DNA of 64,000 nucleotides from Reyranella sp. GTDB lineage: Bacteria; Pseudomonadota; Alphaproteobacteria; Reyranellales; Reyranellaceae. Below the pieces are notes generated by a model. The model searched no databases, was not told where the DNA came from, and saw nothing but the letters and a program-made list of their open reading frames with translations. The translations under genes were made by a program, and so were the position numbers. The stretch lies in the NCBI RefSeq assembly GCF_004297405.1, contig NZ_SCVC01000021.1:372001-436000 (forward strand), in the 5' to 3' direction. Shown one piece after another: positions 16,321-25,128 of this stretch. The first letter of the stretch is position 1. Each line of letters starts with the position of its first letter.

Positions 16321-17244
16321 TTACTTCTCCTTCGAGCCGGCCTTCGCCGCGCCGGCCCGCGTCGCGGGATAGGTCGCGGTGAAGCCGAAGATCGTGCTGA
16401 GCGCGTTTGGCACGGCGATCTTGTCGAGATCGTCGAGGCCTGCGGTCTTGGTAGGCTTCAACCCCACGACCAGCGGCCCCTTCGGCGCCTTCCAGTCGAG
16501 CAGGAACGAGGAGACGGCATCGAGCGCCTTCAGCGTTTCGCCGGTCTGCATCTGTGCGAAGCCAGCCAACGCATCCAGCGCACCGCCTACCAGCTCTCCT
16601 GCCGTCGAGCCTTCCTCCTTGGCGAAGGCCGGCACCAGCTTGGCCAGCAACTCCTTGTCGTCGAGAGTGAGCGACGCCGAGCGCAGGCGGCCGTCGTCCT
16701 TGGCGCTGCCCATGTCGCTCTTGTCGCTGATGCCATCCATGACCAGCGCCAGGTTGATCTTGGCCTGACCACGCAGATTGATCTCCAGCGTATTCAGCGT
16801 CAGTACCTTCGCCGCAGGATCGATACGATAGTCCAAGGCGAGGTCGACCGGCACTTTCGGCACGCCGTAAGGCTCGAGCGAGGAGAAGAGCTCGTCGTCG
16901 CCCGTCATGCCTTCGATCTTGAGCTTGGCGAAGCGAGGTGACGCGTCGTCCTTGGAGTTCTTCTTCAGGCGGTCGAAGTCCAGTTCGTCGACCGTGAGCT
17001 TCTCGATCTTAACCGTGGTTTCCTTGTCGTTGGTCGCCTCGCTGGCCGGCACGACGGCCACGACGTTGTTCAGGATGAAGCCCGAGGTGCCGAGCGGGCG
17101 CGCGTCGGCATAGGTGAATTTTTTGAGTTCGAGTTGAGGCTTGATGTCCTTCTCGAAGCGCTCCAGCCCGTTCTGTGCCGACGCCGTTGCCGCCAGACAG
17201 ACCACGAGCAGCGCTCCCAGGAACGCCCGCCAAACCGACCGCAT
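16321..17244 (-). CDS. Secreted protein of unknown function
   Basis: A 307-aa protein with a clear Sec signal peptide (residues 1-23, 'WRAFLGALLVVCLAATASAQ'). The mature part is Lys/Asp/Leu rich and reads like a beta-rich fold ('TTVKIEKLTVDELDFDRL', 'VPVDLALDYRIDPAAKVLTLNTLEINLRGQAKINLALVMDGI'), which is reminiscent of periplasmic lipid- or envelope-associated proteins of the DUF945/AsmA kind, but I do not recognise the family firmly. It is the first gene of a two-gene unit with the Bug receptor, one base apart. Confidence 0.75.
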   Translation of the reverse strand: MRSVWRAFLGALLVVCLAATASAQNGLERFEKDIKPQLELKKFTYADARPLGTSGFILNNVVAVVPASEATNDKETTVKIEKLTVDELDFDRLKKNSKDDASPRFAKLKIEGMTGDDELFSSLEPYGVPKVPVDLALDYRIDPAAKVLTLNTLEINLRGQAKINLALVMDGISDKSDMGSAKDDGRLRSASLTLDDKELLAKLVPAFAKEEGSTAGELVGGALDALAGFAQMQTGETLKALDAVSSFLLDWKAPKGPLVVGLKPTKTAGLDDLDKIAVPNALSTIFGFTATYPATRAGAAKAGSKEK

Positions 17245-17357
17245 GAAATTCTCCCCGCTTTGAGTGAGGAGACCCTAGCATCGACCAAAGAACGAATCGA
17301 CGCTGTCACAAAGCCGGTGCAGGCTGCGCCGGTAAACGACCAGTTATGGAGACGATC

Positions 17358-17783
17358 ATGATTCGCAAGGCACATGCCGAATGGCGCGGAACTGGCAAGG
17401 ACGGCAATGGCGACCTCACCACCGATTCCGGCGTGCTCTCCAAGACGGCCTATTCCTTCAAGACCCGCTTCCAGGGCGAGAAGGGCACCAATCCCGAGGA
17501 GCTGATCGCCGCCGCCCATGCCGGCTGCTTCACCATGGCGCTCGCCTTCCAGCTTCAGACAGCGGGCTTCACACCGACTTCGCTGTCGACTGAGGCCGCC
17601 GTCTCGCTCGATCAGGAAGGCGCCGGCTTCAAGATCAGCAAGTCTGCACTCACGCTGGTGGCCGATGTGCCGGGCCTCGATCAGGCTACCTTCGACAAGC
17701 TGGTGGAAGCGGCCGAGAAGGGCTGTCCCGTCTCCAAGGTGCTGAACGCGGAGATCACGCTCACCAAGACGCTGAAGAAGTAG
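17358..17783 (+). CDS. OsmC family peroxiredoxin
   Basis: A 141-aa OsmC/Ohr-type thiol peroxidase that reduces organic hydroperoxides. The two reactive Cys are visible: Cys57 in 'AAHAGCFTMALAF' and Cys123 in 'EKGCPVSKVLN'. The N-terminal 'KAHAEWRGTGKDG' and 'SFKTRFQGEKGTNPEELIA' are standard for the OsmC subgroup. I choose ATG 17358 over ATG 17346 because GGAGA precedes it at the right distance and the family begins with Met-Ile-Arg-Lys. It converges on the ABC exporter gene with one base between stops. Confidence 0.95.
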   Translation: MIRKAHAEWRGTGKDGNGDLTTDSGVLSKTAYSFKTRFQGEKGTNPEELIAAAHAGCFTMALAFQLQTAGFTPTSLSTEAAVSLDQEGAGFKISKSALTLVADVPGLDQATFDKLVEAAEKGCPVSKVLNAEITLTKTLKK

Positions 17784-17784
17784 G

Positions 17785-19641
17785 CTACCGGTATCCGGCA
17801 GCCTGTAGCTCGAAGAGCTCGGCATAGCGGCCCTCCTGGGCCACCAGCTCGTCGTGCGTGCCCTGAGCCTCGACCTTGCCGTCGGCAAGGACGAGGATGC
17901 GGTCGGCCATACGGACGCTGGAGAAGCGGTGCGAGATGAGCACCGCCGTCTTGCCTTGGCTCAGTTCCTTGAAGCGCTGGAAGACTTCGAACTCGGCACG
18001 TGCGTCGAGCGCGGCCGTGGGCTCATCGAGGATCAGCACTTCAGCCTCGCGCATATAGGCTCGGGCGATCGCCAGCTTCTGCCATTCGCCGCCCGAGAGC
18101 TCGATGCCGTTCTTGAAGCGCTTGCCAATCATCTGGTCGTATTGGCCGGGCAGGCGCGCGACGACCTCGTCGGCCTGGCTGCGTTCCGCCGCCTGCTCGA
18201 TGCGGTCCTGATCGCGGCGCGCGTCGATGCGGCCGACCGCGATGTTGTCGCGGGCCGTGAGGTTGTAGCGCACGAAATCCTGGAAGATGACGCCGATGCT
18301 GCCGCGCAGCTCGCCGAGGTCGTAGGCGCGAAGGTCGTGTCCATCGAGCAGGATGCGGCCTTCATTGGGGTCGTAGAGCCGCGTCAGCAGCTTCACGAGG
18401 GTCGTCTTGCCCGCGCCGTTCTCGCCGACCAGGGCGACGACTTCACCGGCCTTCAGCGTGAAGGAGAGATTACGCACCGCCCAACGCTCGGCGCCCGGAT
18501 AGGCGAAGCCGACATTCTCAAAGACGAAGCCGTGCTTGATCGGCCTCGGGAAGGGCAGCGGATTCCTCGGAGATAGGATCTCCGGTCGCACCTCGAAGAA
18601 GGAGAAGAGATCGTCGAGATAGAGCGCCTGTCCGGCGACCGACGAGAAGCCCTGCAGCAGCTGTTCGAGCAACGTGCGCAAACGGCGGAACGAGCCGGCG
18701 AGAAAGGTGAGATCGCCAACCGAGAATTCGCCCGTCAATGTGCGCCACGCGATATAGGCGTAGGCCAGGTAGTAGGCGACCGTGCCGATGGTGGTGAACA
18801 GGCCGCCCCAGGCTGCGCGGCGCAACGCCAGGCGGCGGTTGGCAGCATAGAAGGCCGAGGCCAGCCGCTGATAGCGGTCGATCAGGAAGCCGTGGAGGCC
18901 GAAGATCTTCACTTCCTTGGCCGTCTCCATGCTCGCCGCAGTCTGTCGAACATAGTCGAGTTCGCGCCGCTCCGGCGTCCGACCGAAATCGAGCGTGTAG
19001 CTCTGGGCATTGAAATGCGCTTCGCCGAGGAAGGCCGGCACAAGGGCCACCAGCAGCAGCACGATCAGCCAGGGCGCGAAGACGATGAGGCCGGCGGCGA
19101 GGCTCGCCACGGTGACGAGATCCTGCGCCTGGCTGAAGAGCTGGCTCATCAGGGTCATGCGGCCGCTGGTCTGGCGACGGGCGCGTTCGAGTTGGTCCTG
19201 GAAACCGGCATCCTCGAAATCCTCGAGGTCCAGGGTCGCGGCATGCGCCATGAGCCGCACGCTGGACGCGTTGGTGACGCGCTCCGCCAGCAGGCTGTCG
19301 ACCAGGGAGACGACTCTGCCCAGTACATCGGCCAGAACCGCGATGGCGAACTCTGCCAGGAGCAGGAGCCCCAGCTCGTTGAGATGCCCGCTATCCAGCC
19401 ATTGCTGAAGCGTCGCGGGCTTGTCGGGGAGCTGCACGAGCCGCACGACGTCGTCGATGATCAGCTTACCGACGAACAGCGTCGCCACAGGCAGCAAAGC
19501 GCGCAAGGTGCGCAACACCATCGACAGGGCGGTGAGCTGCGGGCTGGTGCGCCACACCATGGCGAGGAAGGGCCGCAGGTTGCGCAATGCGCCGACGCGC
19601 TGCTTGAAGGACGTGGGAGTGGCGGCTGAAGGCCCGGGCAT
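17785..19641 (-). CDS. ABC exporter half-transporter (permease fused to ATPase)
   Basis: A 618-aa protein: an N-terminal membrane domain of about 330 residues with six hydrophobic segments, then a nucleotide-binding domain with Walker A 'GENGAGKTT', signature 'LSGGEWQKLAIARAYM', Walker B 'VLILDEPTAALD' and H-loop 'ISHRFSSVRMAD'. The 'GGEWQK' form of the signature marks a subfamily of bacterial exporters, many linked to peptide or lipid export. It probably works as a homodimer in the inner membrane. No accessory gene is attached, so the substrate is unknown. Confidence 0.93.
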   Translation of the reverse strand: MPGPSAATPTSFKQRVGALRNLRPFLAMVWRTSPQLTALSMVLRTLRALLPVATLFVGKLIIDDVVRLVQLPDKPATLQQWLDSGHLNELGLLLLAEFAIAVLADVLGRVVSLVDSLLAERVTNASSVRLMAHAATLDLEDFEDAGFQDQLERARRQTSGRMTLMSQLFSQAQDLVTVASLAAGLIVFAPWLIVLLLVALVPAFLGEAHFNAQSYTLDFGRTPERRELDYVRQTAASMETAKEVKIFGLHGFLIDRYQRLASAFYAANRRLALRRAAWGGLFTTIGTVAYYLAYAYIAWRTLTGEFSVGDLTFLAGSFRRLRTLLEQLLQGFSSVAGQALYLDDLFSFFEVRPEILSPRNPLPFPRPIKHGFVFENVGFAYPGAERWAVRNLSFTLKAGEVVALVGENGAGKTTLVKLLTRLYDPNEGRILLDGHDLRAYDLGELRGSIGVIFQDFVRYNLTARDNIAVGRIDARRDQDRIEQAAERSQADEVVARLPGQYDQMIGKRFKNGIELSGGEWQKLAIARAYMREAEVLILDEPTAALDARAEFEVFQRFKELSQGKTAVLISHRFSSVRMADRILVLADGKVEAQGTHDELVAQEGRYAELFELQAAGYR

Positions 19642-19697
19642 GCCGCCACCTTATCCTCGATTGTGGCCTCAAGATTGCGGCCTCGGGGCCGTGAAGA

Positions 19698-20078
19698 TCA
19701 GCCCTCGGGCAGCGGCTGGGCGTCGAGCCACTGCCGCGCCGCATGCAGCTCCCGGAAAATGGCGAGCGGCCGGCGTGCCGTCGCGGCGGCGGCAAAGATT
19801 TGCGCTTGATTGAAGCTTTCGTCGGAGGCAGCGACGATCGCCACCGGACCGATCTGGCCGTGCTGGGCATAGAGGACCACCCGTTCGCCCAGGGCGCGGA
19901 GGTTCTCTTCGCTGAGTGCTGTCGGCGTATGGGTGATCTCGAAAATCTTGCGGTAGGCCATCGCGCCGTCAGCGGTCATCCCGGCGAAATACTTCTCGAT
20001 GTCGGACACCGTCACCTGGTCCTTGGCGACGGCCACGACCAGCTTGTTGGCATGTGAGATCGTCCAGTGCACGGGCAT
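19698..20078 (-). CDS. Small STAS/SpoIIAA-like protein of unknown function
   Basis: A 126-aa soluble protein starting 'MPVHWTISHANKLVVAVAKDQVTVSDIEKYF'. Alternating beta and alpha segments, including 'GAMAYRKIFEITHT' and 'GPVAIVAASDESFNQAQIFAAAA', fit the SpoIIAA-like/STAS fold seen in a family of short alphaproteobacterial proteins. No signal peptide. It shares a 105-base divergent region with the phosphatase gene. Role unknown; assignment to the fold is by pattern only. Confidence 0.7.
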   Translation of the reverse strand: MPVHWTISHANKLVVAVAKDQVTVSDIEKYFAGMTADGAMAYRKIFEITHTPTALSEENLRALGERVVLYAQHGQIGPVAIVAASDESFNQAQIFAAAATARRPLAIFRELHAARQWLDAQPLPEG

Positions 20079-20183
20079 GGGCGGCTTCCTCTTTCCGTCA
20101 TTCTATCGTCCCGCGGCGGGCAACGGAATGCGTGGCGGCCAGCCGCGAGGGACGGCATATTTGCCACCCCGGGGGAGAGTTTC

Positions 20184-21503
20184 ATGAATGTCCGCGTCTT
20201 CGTTGCCACTGTCGTCGCCTCGTTGCTGGCAGGTTTGATGCCGGCTGCGGCGCAGCTCGAGCCGACGCCGCCTGGCTGGCAGATCGAGCGCGCCATTGTG
20301 CTCAGCCGTCACGGCGTTCGGTCGCCGACACAGACGAATGCCGAGCTCGACCGGCTCGCCGCGAAAGCCTGGCCGACCTGGCCGGTGGCGCCGGGCTTCC
20401 TGTCGCCGCGCGGCGAGGAGTTGATGCGCCTGATGGGCGGTTATTACCGTCTGCTCTATGGCGCGCGCGGTCTCATCCAGGCCGATGATTGCCCGGCCCC
20501 TGGCACGGTGGCCGCCTGGACCGATACTGACCAGCGCACGCGCGCCAGCGGGGCTGCGCTGCTGGCAGGCATGTACCCGCGCTGCGGCAACCTCGCCTTG
20601 CGCAACCAGGCCAACTTCGACGTTCCCGATCCGCTGTTTCACCCGCAGCCTTCGGCTTCCTGCCCCATGGATCCGGCGGCAACGCGCAAGGCGATCATGG
20701 CGCGTATCGGCGGCAGCTTCGCGTCAGTGCAGCGCGACAATGCCGGGCCGCTTCGCATGATGCAGTCGGTGCTCTGCCCCAATGGCACGACGGCTACGGC
20801 GGCTGGCGGCGGGACCTGCGGCGACGCGACCGCACCCACGGCGCTGGAGACCGGCCCGGACGGGCGCACCCGCCTAAAAGGGCCGCTCGGTCTGGGTTCG
20901 ACAGCTTCGGAAGCCTTCCTCATGCAGGCCGCGGAAGGCCTGCCGAAGGACCAGGTGGCCTGGGGCCGGCTGGCCAGCGATGCCTCGCTGCAGGAATTGC
21001 TGACGCTGCACCTGCTCGACATGGACCTCACCGAGAAGACGCCCGAGATCGCGCGCGAGCATGGCTCGAACATGCTGAACCAGATCGCGACTACCCTGGA
21101 GAGCGGGCACAAATTTCCCGGTGCCCTGCCGGTCGGTCAGCCTGTCCGCTTCGGGCTGTTCGTCGGTCACGAGACCAACATCTACAACGTGGCCGCCTTG
21201 CTCGACCTCACTTGGCAGGTGCAGGGATTCCTTCCGGGTGAGGCATCCCCGGGTGGCGCACTGGCCTTCGAGCAGTTTCGCACCGGCAACCAGCGCTATG
21301 TCCGCATCGCCTACTATGCCCAGACGCTGGACGAGATGCGCAATCGCAAGCGGCTCGACTATCGCGATCCGCCGGGCATGAAGACCGTCGAACTGCCGGC
21401 CTGCAAGGCGCAGTCGCATCTGCACGCCTGTCCGCTCGAGCGATTTTTGGAGATCGCCAAGGCGGCACTCAACTCGCAGTGCCTGACGCCCGGCACGCCC
21501 TAG
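20184..21503 (+). CDS. Periplasmic histidine-type acid phosphatase (phytase/glucose-1-phosphatase family)
   Basis: A 439-aa secreted phosphatase with signal peptide 'MNVRVFVATVVASLLAGLMPAAAQ' and the catalytic 'LSRHGVRSP' motif (Arg42, His43, Arg46). It uses a phosphohistidine intermediate to hydrolyse phosphomonoesters such as sugar phosphates or phytate. The second motif, normally His-Asp, reads 'VGHETNIYN' (His329-Glu330), so the proton donor is Glu. The start is ATG 20184 behind GGGGGAG; the frame to 20067 is spurious upstream extension. It stands alone, with the FadR regulator following 82 bases later. Confidence 0.9.
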   Translation: MNVRVFVATVVASLLAGLMPAAAQLEPTPPGWQIERAIVLSRHGVRSPTQTNAELDRLAAKAWPTWPVAPGFLSPRGEELMRLMGGYYRLLYGARGLIQADDCPAPGTVAAWTDTDQRTRASGAALLAGMYPRCGNLALRNQANFDVPDPLFHPQPSASCPMDPAATRKAIMARIGGSFASVQRDNAGPLRMMQSVLCPNGTTATAAGGGTCGDATAPTALETGPDGRTRLKGPLGLGSTASEAFLMQAAEGLPKDQVAWGRLASDASLQELLTLHLLDMDLTEKTPEIAREHGSNMLNQIATTLESGHKFPGALPVGQPVRFGLFVGHETNIYNVAALLDLTWQVQGFLPGEASPGGALAFEQFRTGNQRYVRIAYYAQTLDEMRNRKRLDYRDPPGMKTVELPACKAQSHLHACPLERFLEIAKAALNSQCLTPGTP

Positions 21504-21554
21504 CCGGACTTCCTTCACACGAGCGGTTGCCAGCGGCCGAAGCGCCTGTCTAAA

Positions 21555-21567
21555 GTGGTCAGACCAC
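21555..21567. promoter_or_regulatory. FadR-type operator overlapping the leader of the regulator gene
   Basis: GTGGTC-A-GACCAC is a perfect inverted repeat that contains the TGGTC-N-GACCA core known for FadR-subfamily GntR regulators. It ends 18 bases before the ATG of the FadR-type gene at 21586. A half site, TGACCA, follows at 21572-21577. Autoregulation of the operon is the obvious reading. Confidence 0.65.
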
Positions 21568-21585
21568 GGACTGACCAAGGTTCGC

Positions 21586-22335
21586 ATGCTCGATATCGTC
21601 CGCCAGGACACCGACGAGAACCCCAGTGGCGCTGATCGTGTTTTCACGTTCTTCCGCGATCGGCTGCTGTCGGGGGAACTGAAGGCGGGTGATCGGCTGC
21701 TGGGTGAGCGAGAGCTCGCGTTGACGCTGGGCGTCAGCCGCCCGGTCCTGCGCGAGGCGCTGCGTTCGCTTGCCATGCTGGGTCTGCTCGACATTCGCCA
21801 TGGACGCGGCGCCTATGTGCGGTCGGCCGACGCCTCCGTGCTGGGTCAGGCCTTGACGCTCTGCCTCGCGCCCGAACCCAACATTCTCGACGATGTGCTG
21901 CAGGCCCGTATTGCGATCGAATGCCAGGCGATCCGGCTCGCCTGTCTGCGGGCCAGCGAACGTGATCTGCAGGCAATCGCCGCCTTGCTCGATACCTTGG
22001 TCGATTCGCTCAACGATCCTGAGACCGGCGGTGGCGCGGATTACGCCTTCCATCTCGCCATCGTGCGGGCCAGCGGCAGCAGCGCGCTGATGAAGATCTA
22101 CGAAGCGATCTCGCCGTTGCTGATGCGCAGCCATGTCGAGCGCCGCCGCGACACGTTCCGCGAGCCTGCCATCACCTCAGGCCTGGTCGAAGCGCATCGC
22201 CAGGTGTTCCTGGCTTTGGCGCAGCGCGATCCCGACGAGGCCGAGCGCCGATTGCGCGCTCACTTCGCCATCGGCGACGAACTTCGTCGCAAGAACCTGA
22301 TCTCCACGTACCAAGGACAAGGAAAGGCTTCATGA
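21586..22335 (+). CDS. GntR-family (FadR subfamily) transcriptional regulator
   Basis: A 249-aa regulator: an N-terminal winged helix at about residues 15-85 ('GDRLLGERELALTLGVSRPVLREALRSLAMLGLLDIRHGRGAYV') and a helical FCD effector domain with metal-binding style His residues ('DYAFHLAIVRASGS', 'EAHRQVFLAL'). FCD regulators sense organic acids or sugar acids and usually repress. The palindrome 21555-21567 fits its binding site. The stop overlaps the start of the RpiB gene (ATGA), so regulator, isomerase and transporter are probably one operon. Confidence 0.93.
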   Translation: MLDIVRQDTDENPSGADRVFTFFRDRLLSGELKAGDRLLGERELALTLGVSRPVLREALRSLAMLGLLDIRHGRGAYVRSADASVLGQALTLCLAPEPNILDDVLQARIAIECQAIRLACLRASERDLQAIAALLDTLVDSLNDPETGGGADYAFHLAIVRASGSSALMKIYEAISPLLMRSHVERRRDTFREPAITSGLVEAHRQVFLALAQRDPDEAERRLRAHFAIGDELRRKNLISTYQGQGKAS

Positions 22336-22778
22336 AAATCGTCGTCGGATCGGATCACGCAGGCTTCCCGATGAAGGCGGAGCTGCTCGCCTTCCTGCGC
22401 GAGCGCGGCCACGAGGTCGAGGATGTCGGCTCCTACGATCCCAATCCGGTCGATTTCCCGGATGTCGCCCGCAAAGTGGCTGAGGCAATCACCTCCGGCC
22501 GGGCCGAGCGTGGCCTGATGGTTTGTGGCACCGGTGTCGGCGCCTCGATCGGTGCCAACAAGATGAAAGGCATTCGCGCAGCCGTCTGCCACGACGTGCA
22601 TTCGGCGCATCAATGTGTCGAGCATGACGACGTCAACGTGATGTGCATCGGCGCGCAGATCGTGGGGCCCTGGCTCGCTAAGGACCTGATTGCCGCCTAC
22701 CTCGACGCGAAATTCTCGACGGCGGAGGAATTCCGGCGCCGCGTGGCCAAGCTCGCCGACATGGATGCCGGCCGGTAG
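22332..22778 (+). CDS. rpiB: RpiB/LacA-type sugar-phosphate isomerase
   Basis: A 148-aa isomerase of the RpiB family, which interconverts ribose 5-phosphate and ribulose 5-phosphate or related pentose, hexose or tetrulose phosphates. 'MKIVVGSDHAGFPMK' at the N-terminus and 'LMVCGTGVGASIGANK' carrying catalytic Cys65 are clear, followed by 'GIRAAVCHDVHSAHQCVEHDDVNVMCIGAQI'. Its start codon lies in the regulator stop. Position between a FadR-type regulator and an ABC importer suggests a catabolic paralogue (as in erythritol or sugar-acid pathways) more than the housekeeping isomerase. Symbol given for the family; substrate unproved. Confidence 0.88.
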   Translation: MKIVVGSDHAGFPMKAELLAFLRERGHEVEDVGSYDPNPVDFPDVARKVAEAITSGRAERGLMVCGTGVGASIGANKMKGIRAAVCHDVHSAHQCVEHDDVNVMCIGAQIVGPWLAKDLIAAYLDAKFSTAEEFRRRVAKLADMDAGR

Positions 22779-22815
22779 AGTTCAAGCAAACAACGAAATC
22801 AAAACGGAGGAAACG

Positions 22816-23607
22816 ATGAAGAAGATGTTGTTGGCCGTAGCGCTTGCCGCGGTGGCAGTCATGGGTGTGAACGCGGTGGCACATGCCGATGCGCTCGACG
22901 ATATCCGCAAAGCCAAGAAGATCCGCATCGCCGTCGACCTCGGTGTGCCGCCCTACGGCATGACCGACGACAAGATGCAGCCGACCGGCTCCGATATCGA
23001 GACCGCAAAGCTGTTGGCTCAGGATTGGGGTCTGGAGTTCGAGCATGTGCCGACCACCGGTGCCTCACGCATCCCATCGCTGCAGACCGGCAAGGCCGAC
23101 CTCGTGATCTCGACGCTCTCGATCACGCCGGAACGCGCCAAAGTCATCGACTTCTCGAAGGGCTATGCCGTGCTGCGCACGGTCATCGCCGCACCCAAGA
23201 GCGTGAACGTGAAGAGCATGGCCGATCTCGACGGCAAGACCGTCGGGACCGTGCGTGGCACCACCCACGACACGCAGCTCACCAAGGAAGGCCCCAAGGG
23301 CATGAAGCTGGTGCGCTACGAGGACGATGCGACCGAAGCACAGGCTTTCCTCTCGGGCCAGGTCGATATCTTCTCGACGGCCGAGCTGCTGGTCGCGCCG
23401 ATCGACAAGAAGAACCCGGCCCGCCAGGTCGAGGTGAAGTTCGTGCTCGACACCTTCAAGCTCGCCGTCGGCGTCAAGAAGGACGAGAAGCGGTTGCTCG
23501 AAGAAGTGAACAAGTGGATCGAGACCAACCTCAAGAACGGCAAGCTGGACGCGATCTACAAGAAGTACCACGGCAACGGCCTGCCTGACGTCATCCTGAA
23601 CCAGTAA
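22816..23607 (+). CDS. ABC transporter substrate-binding protein, family 3 (polar amino acid type), copy 1
   Basis: A 263-aa periplasmic receptor with Sec leader 'MKKMLLAVALAAVAVMGVNAVAHA' and a strong GGAGG. Family 3 marks: 'IRKAKKIRIAVDLGVPPYGMTDDKMQPTGSDIETAKLL', 'KADLVISTLSITPERAKVIDFS', 'KTVGTVRGTTHDTQL' and 'WIETNLKNGKLDAIYKKYHG'. The next gene is a paralogue with about half identical residues. Both share the unusual 'YGMTDDKMQPTGSD' type block. Typically binds polar amino acids or opines, but the RpiB neighbour leaves room for a sugar-derived ligand. Confidence 0.92.
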   Translation: MKKMLLAVALAAVAVMGVNAVAHADALDDIRKAKKIRIAVDLGVPPYGMTDDKMQPTGSDIETAKLLAQDWGLEFEHVPTTGASRIPSLQTGKADLVISTLSITPERAKVIDFSKGYAVLRTVIAAPKSVNVKSMADLDGKTVGTVRGTTHDTQLTKEGPKGMKLVRYEDDATEAQAFLSGQVDIFSTAELLVAPIDKKNPARQVEVKFVLDTFKLAVGVKKDEKRLLEEVNKWIETNLKNGKLDAIYKKYHGNGLPDVILNQ

Positions 23608-23621
23608 CAGCGGGTTCTTCC

Positions 23622-24425
23622 ATGAAGACCGGTACGGTGCTGCGCTCGCTCCTGGGCGTAGCCTTTGCGGCGGTCCTGTTCGCCCTGCCGGCGCAGGCCG
23701 ATACGCTCGACGACATCAAGAAGGCGGGCAAGGTACGGATCGCGATCGACCTCGCGATCCCGCCCTTCGGCATGACCGACGACAAGATGCAGCCCACTGG
23801 GTCCGACGTCGATCTGGCGCGGTTGCTGGCCAAGGATCTCGGCGTCGAGCTCGAGATCGTGACCACGACGGGCCCGACGCGCATCCCGTTCCTGCAGACC
23901 AACAAGGCCGACCTCGTGGTCTCGACCCTGTCGATCACGCCGGAGCGCGCCAAGGTGGTCGACTTCTCGATTCCCTATGCGGACCATCCGTCGGTCGTCG
24001 CCGGCATGAAGTCGGACACGATCAAGCAGATGTCCGACCTCGACGGCAAGAAGGTCGCGGTCGTGCGCGGCACGACACAGGACACCGACCTGACGCGACA
24101 GGCCAAGGGCGCGCAACTCGTGCGCTACGAGGACGACGCCACCATGGCACTGGCCTTTGCCTCGGGGCAGGTCGACGTTCTCGCCACGGCGCGTTCGCTG
24201 TTGCCTGCCATCAGCAAGAAGAACCCGGCGCGCACGCTCGAACCCAAGATCACCATGCAGACCTTCTATCTCGCCATTGGCATGCGCAAGGGCGAGCCGC
24301 GGCTGCTCGAATGGGTGAACAACTGGGTGCGGACCAACCTGCAGAACGGCAGGCTGGTCGCCATCTACAAGACCCATCACGGCGTCGATATCGACCCGGC
24401 GATGCTCCTCAAGGCCGGTGGCTGA
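23622..24425 (+). CDS. ABC transporter substrate-binding protein, family 3, copy 2
   Basis: A 267-aa paralogue of the preceding receptor, 14 bases downstream. It has leader 'LRSLLGVAFAAVLFALPAQA', then 'IKKAGKVRIAIDLAIPPFGMTDDKMQPTGSDVDLARLL', 'KADLVVSTLSITPERAKVVDFSIPY', 'VRGTTQDTDL' and 'WVRTNLQNGRLVAIYKTHHG'. Both copies keep the arginine of 'SITPERA', the usual carboxylate clamp. Two receptors feeding one permease pair would broaden the ligand range. The ribosome site is weak, so relative expression may depend on coupling. Confidence 0.92.
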   Translation: MKTGTVLRSLLGVAFAAVLFALPAQADTLDDIKKAGKVRIAIDLAIPPFGMTDDKMQPTGSDVDLARLLAKDLGVELEIVTTTGPTRIPFLQTNKADLVVSTLSITPERAKVVDFSIPYADHPSVVAGMKSDTIKQMSDLDGKKVAVVRGTTQDTDLTRQAKGAQLVRYEDDATMALAFASGQVDVLATARSLLPAISKKNPARTLEPKITMQTFYLAIGMRKGEPRLLEWVNNWVRTNLQNGRLVAIYKTHHGVDIDPAMLLKAGG

Positions 24426-24444
24426 CCGCCGATGCGGCTGAGCC

Positions 24445-25128
24445 ATGTCGTATAAGTTCGATTTCGAGTTCCTGGCCGAGCGCTGGCCGGACTTCGTGGC
24501 GGGCGCCTGGCTGACGATCCAGCTTACCGTGGCGTCGATTGCGCTCGGCTTCCTGGTCGGAACGGTCTGCGCCCTGGCCCGCGTCTATGGCGGGCCGGTG
24601 CTGCGCCGGATCGTCGGCGTCTATGTCGAGGCGATCCGCAACACGCCGCTGCTGATCCAGATCTTCATCGTCTATTTCGGCCTCTCCAGCCTTGGGTTGA
24701 AGTTGAGTGCCGAGGTCTCGGCCATCGTGGCGCTGACCGTGAACATGGGTGCCTACACGACCGAGATCATGCGGGCCGGTATCCAGTCGATCCAGCGCAC
24801 CCAGCTCGAAGCCGCCGATTGTCTCGGCCTGACCCGACTGCAAACCATCCTGCACGTCGTGTTGCTGCCGGCGATGGAACGCGTCTATCCGGCGCTATCG
24901 AGCCAGTTCGTGTTGCTGATGCTGGCTTCCTCGATCACCTCGCAGATCTCGGCTGAGGAGCTGACGGCGACCGCCAATCTCGTGCAGTCCGACACCTACC
25001 GCAGCTTCGAGGTCTACGTGATCGTGGCTGTCGTCTATCTCGCTCTCTCGGCGCTCTATCGCTTTGCCTTGTGGGCGATCGGTCTCGTGCTGTTCGAGCG
25101 TCGGCGCCGGCTGGGGACGCCGCTGTGA
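24445..25128 (+). CDS. Amino-acid-type ABC transporter permease (HisM/GlnP family), first
   Basis: A 227-aa inner-membrane protein with about five hydrophobic segments and the cytoplasmic coupling motif 'LEAADCLGLTRLQTILHVVLLP'. The opening 'FLAERWPDFVAGAWLTIQLTVASIALGFLVG' and 'EAIRNTPLLIQIFIVYFGL' are typical of polar amino acid permeases. Its stop overlaps the GTG start of the next permease, giving translational coupling and likely equal amounts of the two subunits. Confidence 0.94.
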   Translation: MSYKFDFEFLAERWPDFVAGAWLTIQLTVASIALGFLVGTVCALARVYGGPVLRRIVGVYVEAIRNTPLLIQIFIVYFGLSSLGLKLSAEVSAIVALTVNMGAYTTEIMRAGIQSIQRTQLEAADCLGLTRLQTILHVVLLPAMERVYPALSSQFVLLMLASSITSQISAEELTATANLVQSDTYRSFEVYVIVAVVYLALSALYRFALWAIGLVLFERRRRLGTPL

